A stretch of 64,000 bases of DNA, from the NCBI GenBank assembly GCA_022494885.1, contig JAGVSM010003498.1:124001-188000 (forward strand), read 5' to 3'. The notes below the pieces were generated by a model. The model ran no database searches. It saw nothing but the letters and a program-made list of their open reading frames with translations, and was not told the DNA's origin. The position numbers were made by a program, and so were the translations under genes. Positions within the stretch are counted from its first letter, which is position 1, and every line of letters begins with the position of its first letter. Shown here piece after piece: positions 45,511 to 57,472 of the stretch. The stretch comes from Micrasema longulum (Eukaryota > Arthropoda > Insecta > Trichoptera > Brachycentridae).

Positions 45511-46400
45511 TGTGGGGACCCATCACAATATATCTACTCACGTCGCAGTGACGTCAGGAGCTTATTTATCACAGACCCCTATCTACCACAATAATAATTA
45601 AAGCAAAGCTATAAGGTAACACGACAAATAAAAGGAAAAAAGCGACAAATATCACAGTAATGCCTAGTTTGTTGTGTATCTTCAATGCTATAGATATATT
45701 TTATCATTATCATTTTAATCAATTGATGAATTTTTTACACAGTTGTTAATCGTTTCGTAATAATGAACGATAACGATTTTGAAATTTGTTCGGAAAAGAC
45801 ATTAGACGGAATTTTTTAAAGTAGTAAGATATTATATGTAAACAATATCAAAAAGTTATAGTGAAATAAATGATTTCATTGTTTAGAAAATGACTCAGCA
45901 GTTTACTAACGACGATTTGGTTTTATTGGATTGTAAATGTAAAAACCTTTGTGGAGCACATGGCTTATCAATCATGAAAAGCTTTCGTAATTACGTGGTA
46001 TTTTGTGCGAAGTATGGTCGTTTTCACAAATATCTTTGTCATCCGTTTTAGAGTGCGCTCTTTCATCGTCCAACAATCAATATTTTGACAATGTCATTTG
46101 AGCCTGAGCGGGATTGATTTGCGGTTTTGGTGATAATGCGATTTGGTCGCTTTGTTGCCTTTCTAGGCGTTTACACTAGTATAATGAAGTGGGGAAGATC
46201 GATCACCTCCGGACAATGAAGAAGTAGAAGTGTTTTGTGCGTTTACCCCCTGCTGTCTTGTTTTACAGACCTACCCCCTCGAAAGAACCGTGTTTGCATC
46301 GGTCTTAATTGGTTTATGAATACAACCAGCAGGATTGGTCCAGAATAGAGCATACAATCGTCGATCTAAAATATAAAATCGTTAAATTTTATTTAATAAT
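45511..46400. other. Unassigned DNA
   Basis: No supported gene. 46080-46290 is GC-richer without a long frame. Confidence 0.4.
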
Positions 46401-46612
46401 AAGGCCGCCTACCATGATCGTGGTTCCAGGTTTGATTTCTTATTTCGTATTGTTTCAAAAGGTGTTTTTACACTGCATTATTTCATTTTCCCAGGGTTAT
46501 GACCCGAAGCGTAATACTGATCACCTTACCGGGATGTATTGGAAGATCAATATATGCTGCATTTGGTATACCAATGCACCACTGGGTGCAAAAAAGGGTG
46601 TGATGATGACTA
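46401..46612 (+). mobile_element. SINE-1, 5'-truncated and decayed
   Basis: Body blocks in order: AAAAGGTGTTTTTACACTGC, CCAGGGTTATGACCCGAAGC, GATCACCTTACC, TATACCAATGCACCACTGGG, GTGTGATGATGAC. The tRNA head is mostly lost (only GTTCCAGGTTTGATTTC remains). Confidence 0.7.
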
Positions 46613-47119
46613 AGTTTACCCCAAAAATGATGAAGGTTTTCAAAATAATTTAATGGGAATATTAAAATTGGGTTTTCAATTAATTTTTAAAAAAATTATG
46701 TGTTCTGCCGAAAGGTCAATGTTTGAAAAGTTGCTGGTTAAAAAATGACTTGAATTTATAAACATTTATTGTTTTTTTTTCCTTTAATGATTGTTTAGTC
46801 AGTAAGTAATTTTAGAGATTTATGGAATTTATGGAAACAATATTTTAATTATTACAATGAATTGGTACGCTTTTTATAACATGATAAGATACTTTCCGTT
46901 TAATATTAAACTCAGTATTTCAGAAATAACAGTTTTCTTAACTAACACACACGAAGAAAATAATTATGGTGGATTAAGATAATTGAATTACAAAACAAAC
47001 TTTTTTATTTAAAAAAATTACTGAAATTTTCTGTCAAAATAAAATGAATACATAACAATTATAATAATGCAGTGAATTAGTTCATTTGAAAATACAAAAC
47101 AACATTATGATGTTGAAAT
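46613..47119. other. Unassigned AT-rich DNA
   Basis: No supported gene or repeat. Confidence 0.4.
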
Positions 47120-47245
47120 ATGTATGCATCTTTAAATAGGTTACTTTTTTTATATATTTTTTTTATATGGGAGTTGCTTTATTATTTACCTTGCTTATAA
47201 TATACAAGGTTTATAGATAAAAAGGTGGATTTTTTGTGGTTAGGA
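47120..47245 (+). repeat. Repeat G, copy 1
   Basis: 47165-47211 (ATATGGGAGTTGCTTTATTA onward, 47 bp) is an exact reverse complement of 60292-60338. Weaker similarity continues on both sides (T-rich upstream, AAAAAGGTGGATTTTT downstream). Class unknown. Confidence 0.85.
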
Positions 47246-48299
47246 TCAGGAGGGATATACTGGTCTTAGGATATACTGGTCTGGTGGATATATAGTCCAC
47301 ATAAATAGGTTACTTGTTACCTACATGAACCAAAGAAAAAGTATTATTTTATTTTTCAGTAGCTTACGTTTCGTAAAATAATTATTAATGTTTAAGGTAA
47401 CGATAATGAACAGGTGGTTATCATTTTTTTAAACTGTAGGTCTTAAGTAAAACTCTATGTTCAAAATAAAAAAATAAATACTACATAACTTAGAAAAATA
47501 CATTGAAATGTATAATAAATCGTTTTATTCTACATTTTTTTTGATAAATTCAATTAAATGACGCTAACCGGAAAGATTTTATTTCTTTTTACATAATATA
47601 ATCTAGGTGAGTTCAATAAATAGTATATGATCACAGTGATAACAGCAATGAGCTAACATCTTGGTAAGCTATCTCTGTAGTAAAATGTGCTTCACGTGTT
47701 TATAATAATTTACCCTTATTCACAAGTGCTTCCCAAATAACCAATCTACGGGGTGCAATAAAGGTATAGATAGGCAGTATAGTTGAGTATAGGCAGGTGG
47801 TCAACGTTTAGCTTTTAGCTACCCATCGTAAGAAGTGTGCTACTTAATTTATGGTGTTCTCAGAATATGTTGATTGTAAGTCAAGTATGCTCTCGTAAAT
47901 ACCTTTATTCAGTTCAAATGATTCACATGCAACGGCCTCTGGTCAACATAAATATGACTCGAAAGAGGTTGATTTATGCATTTATTAAAGAAAAGATGAT
48001 ATTATATTGACTACCCACGTTTCTTCCCCGCCGGGGTATTCCGATTAGTAAGATAATTCAAAACAGGTATCTGCAACCTTTTTCTAGTCTGCGCCAGATT
48101 GACAATCATTTTCCTCTGAGTCGCGGGCCGGAATATCCAAAAACAATCCACACATACAAGTATCCCCGCGAATAAAAATCGTGCCCATAAAAAATATCCG
48201 TGTGTAATGGCCCTTAGTTAAAAGCTGAATCTTGTTACTATTGATTATGACATGGTACTTTTTGATGGAAATATAATAAAATATTATTTATTAAGAAAT
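47246..48299. other. Unassigned AT-rich DNA
   Basis: No supported gene. GGATATACTGGTCT is duplicated in tandem at about 47253-47285. Confidence 0.45.
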
Positions 48300-48412
48300 T
48301 AAATCTTATGAAATATTTTTAAATGACCACTTACCGAATTGTCTAAGTCTACCGGTTTCGAGACGTGCCAGTCTCTTCGTCACATCACCAAATAAATTAA
48401 CATGCAAAACCC
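48300..48412 (+). repeat. MITE-2 relative, partial
   Basis: AAATGACCACTTACCGAATT, CTACCGGTTTCGAGACGTGC, CAGTCTCTTCGTCACATCAC and AAATAAATTAACATGC parallel the 5974 element. On the minus strand the core reads GTGACGA-GAGAC-GTCTC-GAAA-CCGGT, so only the first C of CTGACGA is lost. Confidence 0.7.
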
Positions 48413-48479
48413 ACTATACACCTTCATTATAGTTGTTGCAAAAAAGTATAAAACCAACATGCTGATTTAAAACATTTGA

Positions 48480-48722
48480 TTTGTAACATTCACTATTTTG
48501 CCTGTTTGAACACACAGCTTTCTTAGATTCTTCCGTCTGTTGATTTTAGTGAAGTTAAAGAGCTGAAACCTTTATTTTTGTGGAGAGATTTATTTGCACC
48601 GTGTGCACCATTTGCACGTTTATTTGCAAAGTGGCCACTCAAACCAGCCAACGACAGGTCATAAGCCCTGTAAATGCCCACACTTCCATATTCCCGTCTC
48701 TAAAAGGTTCTCCATCTCTGTT
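48480..48722. repeat. Family A inverted copy
   Basis: Minus arm (TAACATTCACTATTTTGCC, TTCTTCCGTCTGTTGATTTT, GTTAAAGAGCTGAAACC) to about 48600, then plus arm (AAGTGGCCACTCAAACCAGC, GTAAATGCCCACACTTCC, CCATCTCTGTTGTAATTG). No TSD found. Confidence 0.8.
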
Positions 48723-49084
48723 GTAATTGAGTAAAAGGTTTGACAACAAAAGTTAATGCTTTTGATATGAATATTATTATTAAGAACCATTTTCATAAAA
48801 AATATTTACTCGCTGATAATATTACTTGTCTAGGTATTACGAAAAAAAACTTTGATGAATCATATGGACTTTTGATGTTTGAGTTTACGAACGGATTTCC
48901 GCAGGCCGGATCAAAACGTCCAACGGACCTTATCTGGCTCGCGAACCGAAGGTTGTCATTGTGACAATTGGTTTAGCGCAAAGTAAGATACACATTAAAA
49001 AAAAAAATATGACCGGTTTTCAACATCAGAAACGAGTTTTTTTTTCTGCCTAATATGTGCATTATTAAAGCTCTGTGAGTAAAC

Positions 49085-49864
49085 CATAGAATTAAGAAAA
49101 GTACAGAAACCGCATACGCGCATCACAGAGAAGGCGACTAAACTACTCTTAAAATAGTAGTTTTACGTTTTGACCCATTAGTTTCTTTGTAGACGTCGCT
49201 CAGTACGGAACTCCCGATTTGAACTTTGCCGTGTTGTGTCATTTTAAAGTGAAAAATACTGCTGGGAGTGCTTGGATATTTAAGAAACAGGATGGGATCA
49301 CATTTCATGTATAATTAACAAATTCATGTGTATTAACAAATGCATTACTTAAAAATAGAAATATTTTTCCATCTGCCAGATTGTCAAAAAGAACAAAATG
49401 GACATTTCGTTTGTGTTGCCCGGGTAGTAATTTTTTTTTTCCCTACTTTGCTCATCTACTGAGAGAACCAATTAAACAACGCCATGGTGGACATTTTATC
49501 GACATTATTTTTAAAACATCAAATATTATTTAACATGATATAAAAATATCCGTTTTATGTAAAATATCATTTTTTTATATTTTAAGTTCAAAGTTCATTA
49601 ATTCGATTACTCTTATTAAATGGCCCTTTACTTATCTACTCTGTTGTGTCAATCAATGTTTCCGCGTGCACAATAACATTTTAGAGAAATGAACTAATTG
49701 CTCTTTTTACCCTACATTTGTGTTATGATTATATTTTTTCCCACCTGGCAACATTACGCGGCGACTTCACGAATGCGCGCAGCGAACATGGAGGGATTTT
49801 CGGACACAGTCCGATGTATTCAAATATGATTCTACGCTCCTTCTGGACTATTCTTAATTCTATG
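49085..49864 (+). mobile_element. P-superfamily-like non-autonomous DNA element, 780 bp
   Basis: Perfect 8-bp TSD GAGTAAAC at 49077-49084 and 49865-49872. Terminal inverted repeats start CATAGAATTAAGAA at both ends and match at 22 of 24 positions. The interior carries a THAP-domain remnant near the left end. The 8-bp TSD, CA-starting TIR and N-terminal THAP together fit the P-element superfamily. No transposase catalytic region, so it depends on an enzyme elsewhere. The 9578-9915 copy is a relative. Confidence 0.8.
49226..49420 (+). pseudogene. THAP zinc-finger remnant with intron-like gap
   Basis: From 49226 the reading TAGSAWIFKKQDGITFH follows a decayed PCCV-like start (one frameshift relative to the copy at 9598, which reads MPCCVFLKCKNT). 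A donor-like GTATAA (49309) and pyrimidine-rich acceptor TTTTTCCATCTGCCAG (to 49379) separate it from LSKRTKWTFRLCC. Spacing of Cys-Cys, FH and Trp fits a THAP DNA-binding domain. Broken by stop and shift. Confidence 0.5.
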
Positions 49865-49872
49865 GAGTAAAC

Positions 49873-51162
49873 TTTTTTTTTTCAAGTTAAAATTATAAAA
49901 TGCTCTATAATATAATACGAATTAGCATCTTAAAGAAGTTTCAGAGATGACAAATAGATTGGATGATCTCTTTGATTCTTAAGACTCCCCATTGCTTGAG
50001 GCTGACGATCTTTCTCGATAAGTCACTCACTTGCAGATACTGGTGCACCCGTCGCGCAGGTGGTAGTAAACACCGTACTCCGTCACCATCAAGACCGGGT
50101 GGGCTAGTACGAAAAAAAAAGACGTAACATAAAATATGCTTGTATTTAAACAAATAATATAATTTTGTGCCTGTAATGAAGGGATGAAATGGCTCTAAAT
50201 AACATAAAAGCGAGTCATTTTAACAAAACTATGTATCGTTAGATCAGAGAACCATATGTCATCTCTCATTTTCATCTCTCTTATATGAAATATAAAAAAA
50301 ATCTTATAGACAGTACAATCGTTTAGTTTTAGGATTTCAGTAATTATGTATGTATTCGTATGTTCATTATTATATTTTTGTACCTTTTAAATTATTTTTA
50401 TTAAACTTTTTTCTTTATTTATTCTTTAAATTTAAATTTATCTTGTTTCTATTAACTTTATTTTTATAACTGTATATAAGAATATGTATTTTTATTTTAT
50501 TTGCAACTTCTAGTACCTAACAATTGTTATTGCTTTTATTTTGAATACGATAATGTACTTAATCAATATCGTACACCACTGTGGAATCTTTTTATTGACT
50601 GTTTTCACAATTTTCGTTCATATGTATTCTTATTTTCTGTATGTAAAAACTGTTGTTTTTTTACCAAATAAAAAATAAATAAAATGAACGATGTAAACGT
50701 GTCGGTAGGTACTAGGCGCTGGCAGCTCCTGACCAAGAACCTTGACATTGCATTTTCTAACATGTTGTACCTGTATTAAGTTAAAAATATTATGAAAATA
50801 CCATAAGTCGCTCTCGCATCGAAACAAGAAACGCCACATTCGCCATTATTTTTGTTTGCACACTGCTTTATATCCACTTATATTATACGCACATTTTACG
50901 CTACTAAATGAACAAAATTTCGTACTAATATTATGTCATTATGCATGGTCTATGTGACGTTACAAACGAACTTCATCTGAACCACCGATTTAATCATTCT
51001 TATTTAACAACGCCTTTCGTCCGATCTACAGAAAAAAATTGCGAAAAATATAAAAATCTTAATAATTTATGTCATGTATTAATTCAGTCACTATTTTTAG
51101 CTCATGTTTCAATGAATATGGATTTTTGTTTATTATACTGTTTTATTTTATTTTTTATTTTT
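49873..51162. other. Unassigned AT-rich DNA
   Basis: No supported gene. Short frames at 49941-50153, 50630-50839 and 50941-51288 (the last runs into a SINE) have no recognised domain. Confidence 0.45.
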
Positions 51163-51324
51163 GCACCACAACAGGCCAGGAGGCCCAATTGCAGTGGTGA
51201 ATTACATCACAAAACACCCAGGCTTGAGAAAAATCATATTTTATTTGTGTTCTCACCGGGAATTGAACCCGGAACCTTTCGTGTGTGAGTCAAGCGTCTT
51301 GACCACTACACCACGGAGGCCGCC
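51163..51324 (-). mobile_element. SINE-3, complete
   Basis: Minus strand: GGCCTCCGTGGTGTAGTGGT (A box region), GGTTCCGGGTTCAATTCCCG (B box), GAGAACACAAATAAAATATG, CTCAAGCCTGGGTG, AATTCACCACTGCAATTGGG, CCTCCTGGCCTGTTGTGGTG. Full head and body, about 160 bp, no 3' A tail. Confidence 0.85.
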
Positions 51325-51994
51325 AATTTTCATTATTAATTGTCAGTCTAAATAATTTTCGCCACATTTTGCCAGATTTGGCCCACTGCGCGACGCGCCG
51401 CGCCGTCACAATCACCCTTTCACCTATTCATATTATATTTACCAATAGATAGTCAGTTTGCGAACATTTATCATAGCATCTCAAGTCGAAGTAGTGTTAT
51501 CTACTTTCTGCTTCGTGACCAGAATCGTATAGTTAATTATTTAAAATATTCAATGACATGATATTTAATCTCGCATCATTGTTGGTAAGGCAAATATTTA
51601 TTTATCGATCGGTGCAGGGAGGTCTTCGAGTTAACTTCAGCATACCGAAGACAATAGGTAATCATCGACATCGCAGTTGCTATGCTTGTATTAAGTGTAC
51701 GGGCATATTTCTAACCAAGTCTCGCTGGGAACCTACATACATTAAATTATCTGCTGTATGGTACATCACAGTACCTGGTTCAAACGTTATCTCGTTCTCG
51801 GTCGTCTCATCTTGATTCCAAATGCTTTAGATCATTAATCAATTTCAACAGATCCTTAATTCGGACACTGCGATATATTGTTGTAAGAACAAAAAAAAAT
51901 ATTTTATTCAAACATGAAACTTTCTCCACAATATTTATATTTAAATATATATATATTTTTTGACAAGAGAAATATAAGAGCTCTTATTATTTAC
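51325..51994. other. Unassigned DNA
   Basis: No supported gene; frame 51558-51815 (85 codons) has no recognised domain. Confidence 0.4.
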
Positions 51995-52140
51995 TCAAAT
52001 ATTTAAATGTTCAGACCATTTCCTAAAAGTCGTAAACAACTTGTGCTGGAAAAATGGAAATCGAGTTATGGTAGAGTTGGATTTGAACCTGGGACCTTTG
52101 GTCCGTGAGTCCACAATATTACCTCGGGACCACGAGCCGA
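51995..52140 (-). mobile_element. SINE-2, diverged copy
   Basis: Minus strand: CGGCTCGTGGTCCCGAGGTA (A box), GGACCAAAGGTCC-like arm, AGGTTCAAATCCAACTCTAC (B box), CTCGATTTCCATTTTTCC, AAATGGTCTGAACATTTAAA. Followed on the plus strand by an AT/AC microsatellite (52141-52195). Confidence 0.75.
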
Positions 52141-52268
52141 TTTATATACACAATAATATATACATATATACATAATATATATATACACAATAATTCAGTA
52201 AACCCAATAATTTTATTAGGTTCATTGAATTATTACTGACAAATAAATTCGTTGAGTCTCCCACCAGT

Positions 52269-52300
52269 CTGGCGATGTCGGTCACGGCGAAACCCGGTCA
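52269..52300 (+). ncRNA. Degenerate hammerhead-like core
   Basis: CTGGCGA (CTGANGA with A to G), a 4-bp stem GTCG/CGGC around GTCA, GAAA at 52289-52292, then CCCGGTCACTG. The same stem III word (CCGGTCAC) as in MITE-3. One invariant base is wrong, so probably inactive. Confidence 0.3.
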
Positions 52301-52339
52301 CTGATGAAAATCATTTAGAAAAATAGAATGAAAATAAAT

Positions 52340-52602
52340 CATCATCATCATTCCCTTTCCGCACATAATGGTGCATAGGGCACTGCATTGGTACACCAAT
52401 CGCAGAGTATCTTGATCATTTTTTTCTTCATAAAGGTAAGATGATCGGTTTTACGCTTCGGGTACCAGTCCCGGTATTATGAAATATTCTAGTGTAAAAA
52501 CACCCTTTTAAATAAATATTTCATGTCATCCCTGTCAGGAATCGAATCCGAGACCTCTTTCATGGTAAGCAAACGCGCTGACCACTACAGCACGAGGCCG
52601 TC
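52340..52602 (-). mobile_element. SINE-1, complete
   Basis: Minus strand: GCCTCGTGCTGTAGTGGTCA (A box), GAGGTCTCGGATTCGATTCC (B box), then AAGGGTGTTTTTACACTAG, GGGACTGGTACCCGAAGCG, TTGGTGTACCAATGCAGTGC, CACCATTATGTGCGG and a (GAT)n end. Mirrors the 15246 copy. Confidence 0.85.
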
Positions 52603-53284
52603 AAAACTAAATATCTACCAAGAAATGCCAGTGGAGAAACTCAATCTATTGAAAATGTTAATTTAATACCATTTTCAGGATTTCAGTTTTTGTGGAATTT
52701 TCAATTTTGTACATATTTAACAGAAACCATCACTTAACATAAATAAAAAAGGGTTACATATTTTTTTGTCTTATTGAAATTTATTCTTTGAGAGCGTTAA
52801 AATTAAGTGGATTAAAAAAACCTTTTGAGTAAAATCATATATTTATATTCACCTGTTAAATAACAAATAAATAAAATATACAATAGTACCTACCCAAATA
52901 ACACGTAATTAGGAAAACCAAAAGTTCTTTGTTTCTGACTTGGTTTTGTGAAAATATTTTTCTATTGCTGTAAAATAATAATTATATTCATCAAACTGCT
53001 GGGATTAGTTAGTATCTAGAATTAAAATTATAAAGAAATATTTGTAATTAATGATTTTTGTACAATTCACGTCTTTACATATTTTTTTGCATCTCAACAG
53101 ACCAAGAGGTCCAATTACAGTGGCGAATTTTATGAAGATGAATATGCAACTTTACAGAAGAGCTAATTAATGTTTTTTTTTTTTTATTGATAAAAAAACT
53201 TTATTTTTATCCATTGAATATTTTATACTTTTATTTAAATTTTGTACAAATTAAGAAGTTTAGTGGTTTTTTTTATTTTTTATT
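52603..53284. other. Unassigned DNA with a SINE-3 tail scrap
   Basis: No supported gene. 53090-53134 (CTCAACAGACCAAGAGGTCC, TTACAGTGGCGAAT) is the minus-strand SINE-3 tail. Confidence 0.5.
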
Positions 53285-54395
53285 TTAATATTTTGAGTTG
53301 GTCCAAATGTTTGTAGATAAAATATTGGATTTTACCCCGAGGGAGTCATTAAGATTAACAAAATAAAACAGGGATGGAGAACATTTTATAGAAGGAAATA
53401 TGGAACATTTACAGGGCTAATGAACTATCATTAGCTACTATATTATCAACTAGCTGGTTTAAGTGACCATTTTACACAATGTGTAACATTCACTATCTTG
53501 CTTATGTATAAACATCCATATTTCTTCATTTCTTCCATCTGTTGGTTTAAGTGAAGTTAAAGAACTGAAACCTTTATTGTTGTTAATATACTATGAAACA
53601 AAGCCAAAATCTTTTTTGAATTTTTTTATGTATCAATGCATTGTTTTTTTAAAGGTTTGTATTTCAGAAATTCATCCGCGTTCTCTTCCGATTCTTCTCG
53701 GTTAGTTCTGCCGATTGGTCCGTTGATGGTGAGTAAACCGGAAATCTTCCACAACTCTCTTAGTATTGATTGATTTATATTAGCTAGTGACGTCATTTAA
53801 AGTAATTAGTTTTTATTAAAAAAAAATTTTAGTGCGTTTTCAAGAAACTTTGCTTTTTCATTTAATGCTCTAATTTTCAATGCGCGTAAGAAAACCTTTT
53901 CTGTATCTAATTTTCCGTTGGGCTGAAGTTCCCCATAACTCCAAAACAATAGATTTGTATGAAATTTTTTTATTGATTAAAAAAAATACAAAAAAACTTC
54001 AATTGACTATTTTCTAAAGTTGCTACATGTCACTTAGTAACTTTTCCTTTCCACTGTCGATATTTCAAAATAAATGATAATTTGATTTGCAGTAACCAAA
54101 ATAAAAAAAAAATTGTATTAAAATTGTTTTCAGGCGTTGCCTAGTATGTGAAATAATTCAGTCTGATGAATTTCTTTACAACAATAAAGGTTTCAGCTCT
54201 TTAACTTCACTTAAATCAACAAATGGAAGAATTGAAAAAATATGGATGTTCAAACATGGGCAAAATGGTGAATGTTACAGTGTGTAAAGTGGCCACTCAA
54301 ACCAGCCAATGACAGCTCATAAGCCCTGTAAATGCCTAGACTTCCATATTCCCTTATTTAAGGTATTCTCCATCCCTGTTGTAATTTGTTAATTA
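53285..54395. repeat. Family A inverted pair with 530-bp spacer
   Basis: Minus arm 53285-53585 (AATATTTTGAGTTGGTCC, GGGAGTCATTAAGATTAAC, GTAACATTCACTATCTTGC) and plus arm 54110-54395 (TTTTCAGGCGTTGCCTAGTA, AGTGTGTAAAGTGGCCACTC, CCATCCCTGTTGTAATTTG). The spacer contains repeat F (53680-53815). No TSD resolved. Confidence 0.8.
53680..53815 (+). repeat. Repeat F, copy 1
   Basis: CTCTTCCGATTCTTCTCGGT, GAGTAAACCGGAAATCTTCC, TTGATTGATTTATATTAG and TAGTGACGTCATTTAAAGT match the reverse complement of 63465-63600. Class unknown. Confidence 0.7.
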
Positions 54396-54995
54396 AATTA
54401 ATCATTTATTGTAATGAGAACCCCCGAGAGTCATTTTTTTAGAAAAATTACGAAACATAAATTATTGAACTATGTATACATACAGGATTATTAAAAGGAC
54501 ATTATTCCTACATCTCGTTTGTATAATGTTAGTTAGCCACTGTCCACTTAATTTTCTCGCTCACGAGTACATATTATAAGCTTCACATTTTTATACGCTT
54601 ATTATTTGAGGAATGTATGCAATCGCTAGCGGGGCGTCCATTTGTCTCCTTCATATTGAGGCCAGAACGAAAAGTTTATGACAAATGTTGCTTGGCAGAC
54701 ACAGGCATCACGGACAAACGGACCTACGGACCCACACTGAGCCAAGACCATATCATAACACATCTAGATACTTTCTGATTACTCACAATCATTTGGATAA
54801 GCTTCGAAGATAACCTACTTTACATGTTGATAAATTAGGCAATGATCAATGTAGGATCTGAGATAAATTCCATAAACAGGATCGCTTAAATCTTTTAAGC
54901 AACGATAATATTTGAAATTTATAATCGTTCGGTCTCTGCACAGGTTGTAATTTGAAATTTTCGAAAAATTAGACATTTTCATAACTGATATCAAT
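54396..54995. other. Unassigned DNA
   Basis: No supported gene. A 53-codon frame at 54617-54778 is GC-richer (MQSLAGRPFVSF...) but too short to trust. Confidence 0.4.
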
Positions 54996-55505
54996 TACCT
55001 TATCTTAAATGTTCTTCATCTCTGTTGTAATATGTAAATATAAACAGCTCCCCGGGGAGTTGAATCCAGTTCTTGTCTACAAAAATTAGGAAAAACTCAA
55101 AATATTGTTGATAAATCCACCTGGTCCATGAAGAAGTATAGAGATTGAAAAAATAACATTTTCAGGCGTTGCCTAGTGTGTAGGTGAAATAATTCAATTA
55201 GATGAATCTCACCCGCATAAATAAAGGTTTCAGCTCTTTAACTTCACAAACATCAACATATTAAAGAATTGAAGGAATATAGATGTTAGAATATGGGCAG
55301 AAGGGTTAATGTTACACAGTGTGTAAAGTGGCCACTTAAAGTAGCCATTGACAGGTCATCAGCCCTGTAGATGCCTTGACTTCTATATTACCTTCTCTTA
55401 AATGTTCTTCATCTCTGTTGTAATATGTTAATATAAACAGCTCCCCAGGAAGTTAAATCTAGTCCTTGTCTACCAAAAATTGGACAAACTCAAAATGTGG
55501 TTAAA
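54996..55505 (+). repeat. Family A tandem copy (1.3 units)
   Basis: The block CTTAAATGTTCTTCATCTCT, CAGCTCCCC(A/G)GG, CTACAAAAATT, AAACTCAAAAT occurs at about 55008 and again at about 55400, a period of about 392 bp. The complete unit lies between. Shows the head-to-tail organisation of the family most clearly. Confidence 0.9.
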
Positions 55506-56061
55506 TAATCTTTCTTTGAAAATTAACAAAAGTACTTTAATGTTATATTTTGCACATTTAAAAAATAATATTTTTAAGTACTCAATTTTGCGGTTTTATT
55601 TGAATTGTTGATTTTGGGTGAGCTTTTAAAAGGGGAATTCTTTAGGTTGATGCTACAAATGGAATTCAAGTTTCTTTTAAAAATAATGAATGTTATTACA
55701 GCGAAAAAAAATGTTTAAGTAATATCAATACCCCAGTGAGGGAACATTATTCTGTATAAAAAAAGAATACAAACAATGTAAAAGTATAAATAAATAAATA
55801 TGTATTGTATAAGAACCTTCATAAACAACTTACCTACTTGACATACTTCTCACATCATGCAAAAAAAGCCACTTAGGAGAAATACGACTTTTAATTAAAG
55901 AGGCTTGGTCTACTTCTCAATTAAAATGTACAACTTGTTTTTATTTCTTTGGGACAATTCATAAATACTCTCATACAAAAAAAATCAAAAAGTGGATAGT
56001 GAAGATGGGTTGCGCACGGATGAATCAAGCCAAATGGTTGATATTATATCATTTTAAATGA
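55506..56061. other. Unassigned AT-rich DNA
   Basis: No supported gene or repeat. Confidence 0.45.
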
Positions 56062-56275
56062 TGAGGCGTTGCCTAGTGGATGAAAAAAATCAAACAGATG
56101 AATCTCACCCACATCAATAAAGGTTTCAGCTCCTTTGCTTCACAAAAGACAACAGATCAAAGAGTTGAGGAAATGTGAATGTTTAAAAATAGGCAGATTG
56201 GTAAAAGTTGGTCTACAGGTCATAGACCCTGTCAATATCTAGATATTGACAGGGTATCTAGATACATTTTATAAA
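56062..56275 (+). repeat. Family A fragment
   Basis: GATGAGGCGTTGCCTAGTGG, ATGAATCTCACCCACATC, TTTCAGCTCCTTTGCTTCAC, CAACAGATCAAAGAGTTG, then a truncated GTCATAGACCCTGTCAATAT end with a small palindrome (GTCAATATCTAGATATTGAC). Confidence 0.75.
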
Positions 56276-56392
56276 ATCTTACGGAAAAGGCATGGAATTA
56301 GGTACAAAATAGTGAGCGGTTTTTTTTAGTTCCACAGCAAATGTATATAAGAAAAGCGTTTAATAAAATCAATTACAAAATAAAAAAATTGT

Positions 56393-56580
56393 TGTGGTCC
56401 TGTGGCTAGTGTCTCGGACTCACGGACCAAAGGTCCGTGGTTAGAATCCTACTCTACCCCAACTTGATTCCCATTTTCTAATAGTGAGTTATTTACAACT
56501 CGTTGAAAATGGCCCTCAAAATGAAATATTTGGGTAAATCATAAGAACGTAAATATATATATTTAAAAAAAAATAAAAAA
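56393..56580 (+). mobile_element. SINE-2, complete
   Basis: Same head and body as 27541-27745 with few substitutions (B box GGTTAGAATCC, AACTTGATTCCCATTTTC, ACTCGTTGAAAATGGCCC) and an A-rich tail at 56560-56582. Confidence 0.9.
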
Positions 56581-56589
56581 AATCCAAAT

Positions 56590-57460
56590 ACTCATACTAT
56601 GTATGCCGAGAGATAAACAGTCTTCTTCTTCTTCGAGTGCCTTGCCGCGACGTGAGCGATCACTGCAGCGAAAACATATGTAACCGTCCTGCGCTACTTT
56701 TACATTTCGAAGCCAGGACGACTGCTTACTGATGTACTCGCCGTAGTGATAACATTACCAGTCCACTTAAAATAAAATATGATTATACGTATTTGAAAAC
56801 TGCTCAGGAAGAAACGAAAACGATATTATTATAAACATAATATGAATCAACTAGGTATTACTACTGGCATCATTATTTGCCCAATTAAAAAGAGTCGCTG
56901 AGGAACAGAATTAGTGGAGGAGATGCGAATATTTGTTTGTGCCAAAGCACTCATTCATTTATTTTGTACTAAGTGATTGTGCGTGACCTGGCCGCGTATT
57001 TGTTATTCCACATATTTCCTTTACACATCCACATCAGTTCATGTTTTCCTTTACAATAGGCGGTCTATCAGTCCCCAGTCCCCAGTCCCCAGTCCCCGGC
57101 GCAGTGAGTCTCTCAGACCCACGAAAGATCAGCTAATGGATGTTGTGGCATTCCTGACATACTCAAGTCCTGGAATGATGTAAACGTTTGTCAACTGAAC
57201 AACAGAAACTGTTTACGATACACCGACTCGTGTAATTATAGACAATAAGACTCGATGGCTTGGAAGATAAGGAAAACATCATAGGGAACTCCGAAAGTAA
57301 TGATGATTTATTTTATAATTGATTTATTGATGTAAAATGACAACCTAAATTACAAAAAAATATATATAAATGTGACGTTCGAGTCGAATGACATACAAAG
57401 TAAATATCATCGAAAAATAATAATGGCCTCTAGTTTGAGAATTGAAACAAAGCCTTAAAC
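56590..57460. other. Unassigned DNA with a 7-bp tandem repeat
   Basis: No supported gene. Four perfect AGTCCCC units at 57070-57097. 56625-56720 is GC-richer with no long frame. Confidence 0.5.
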
Positions 57461-57472
57461 TATTTAGTTTTA

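Noticed and set aside
51255..51324. tRNA gene on the minus strand
   Set aside because: Continues into the SINE-3 body seen at 3736; no proper acceptor stem.
54617..54778. 53-codon GC-richer ORF
   Set aside because: Too short, no acceptor or domain; kept only as a remark in the gap entry.
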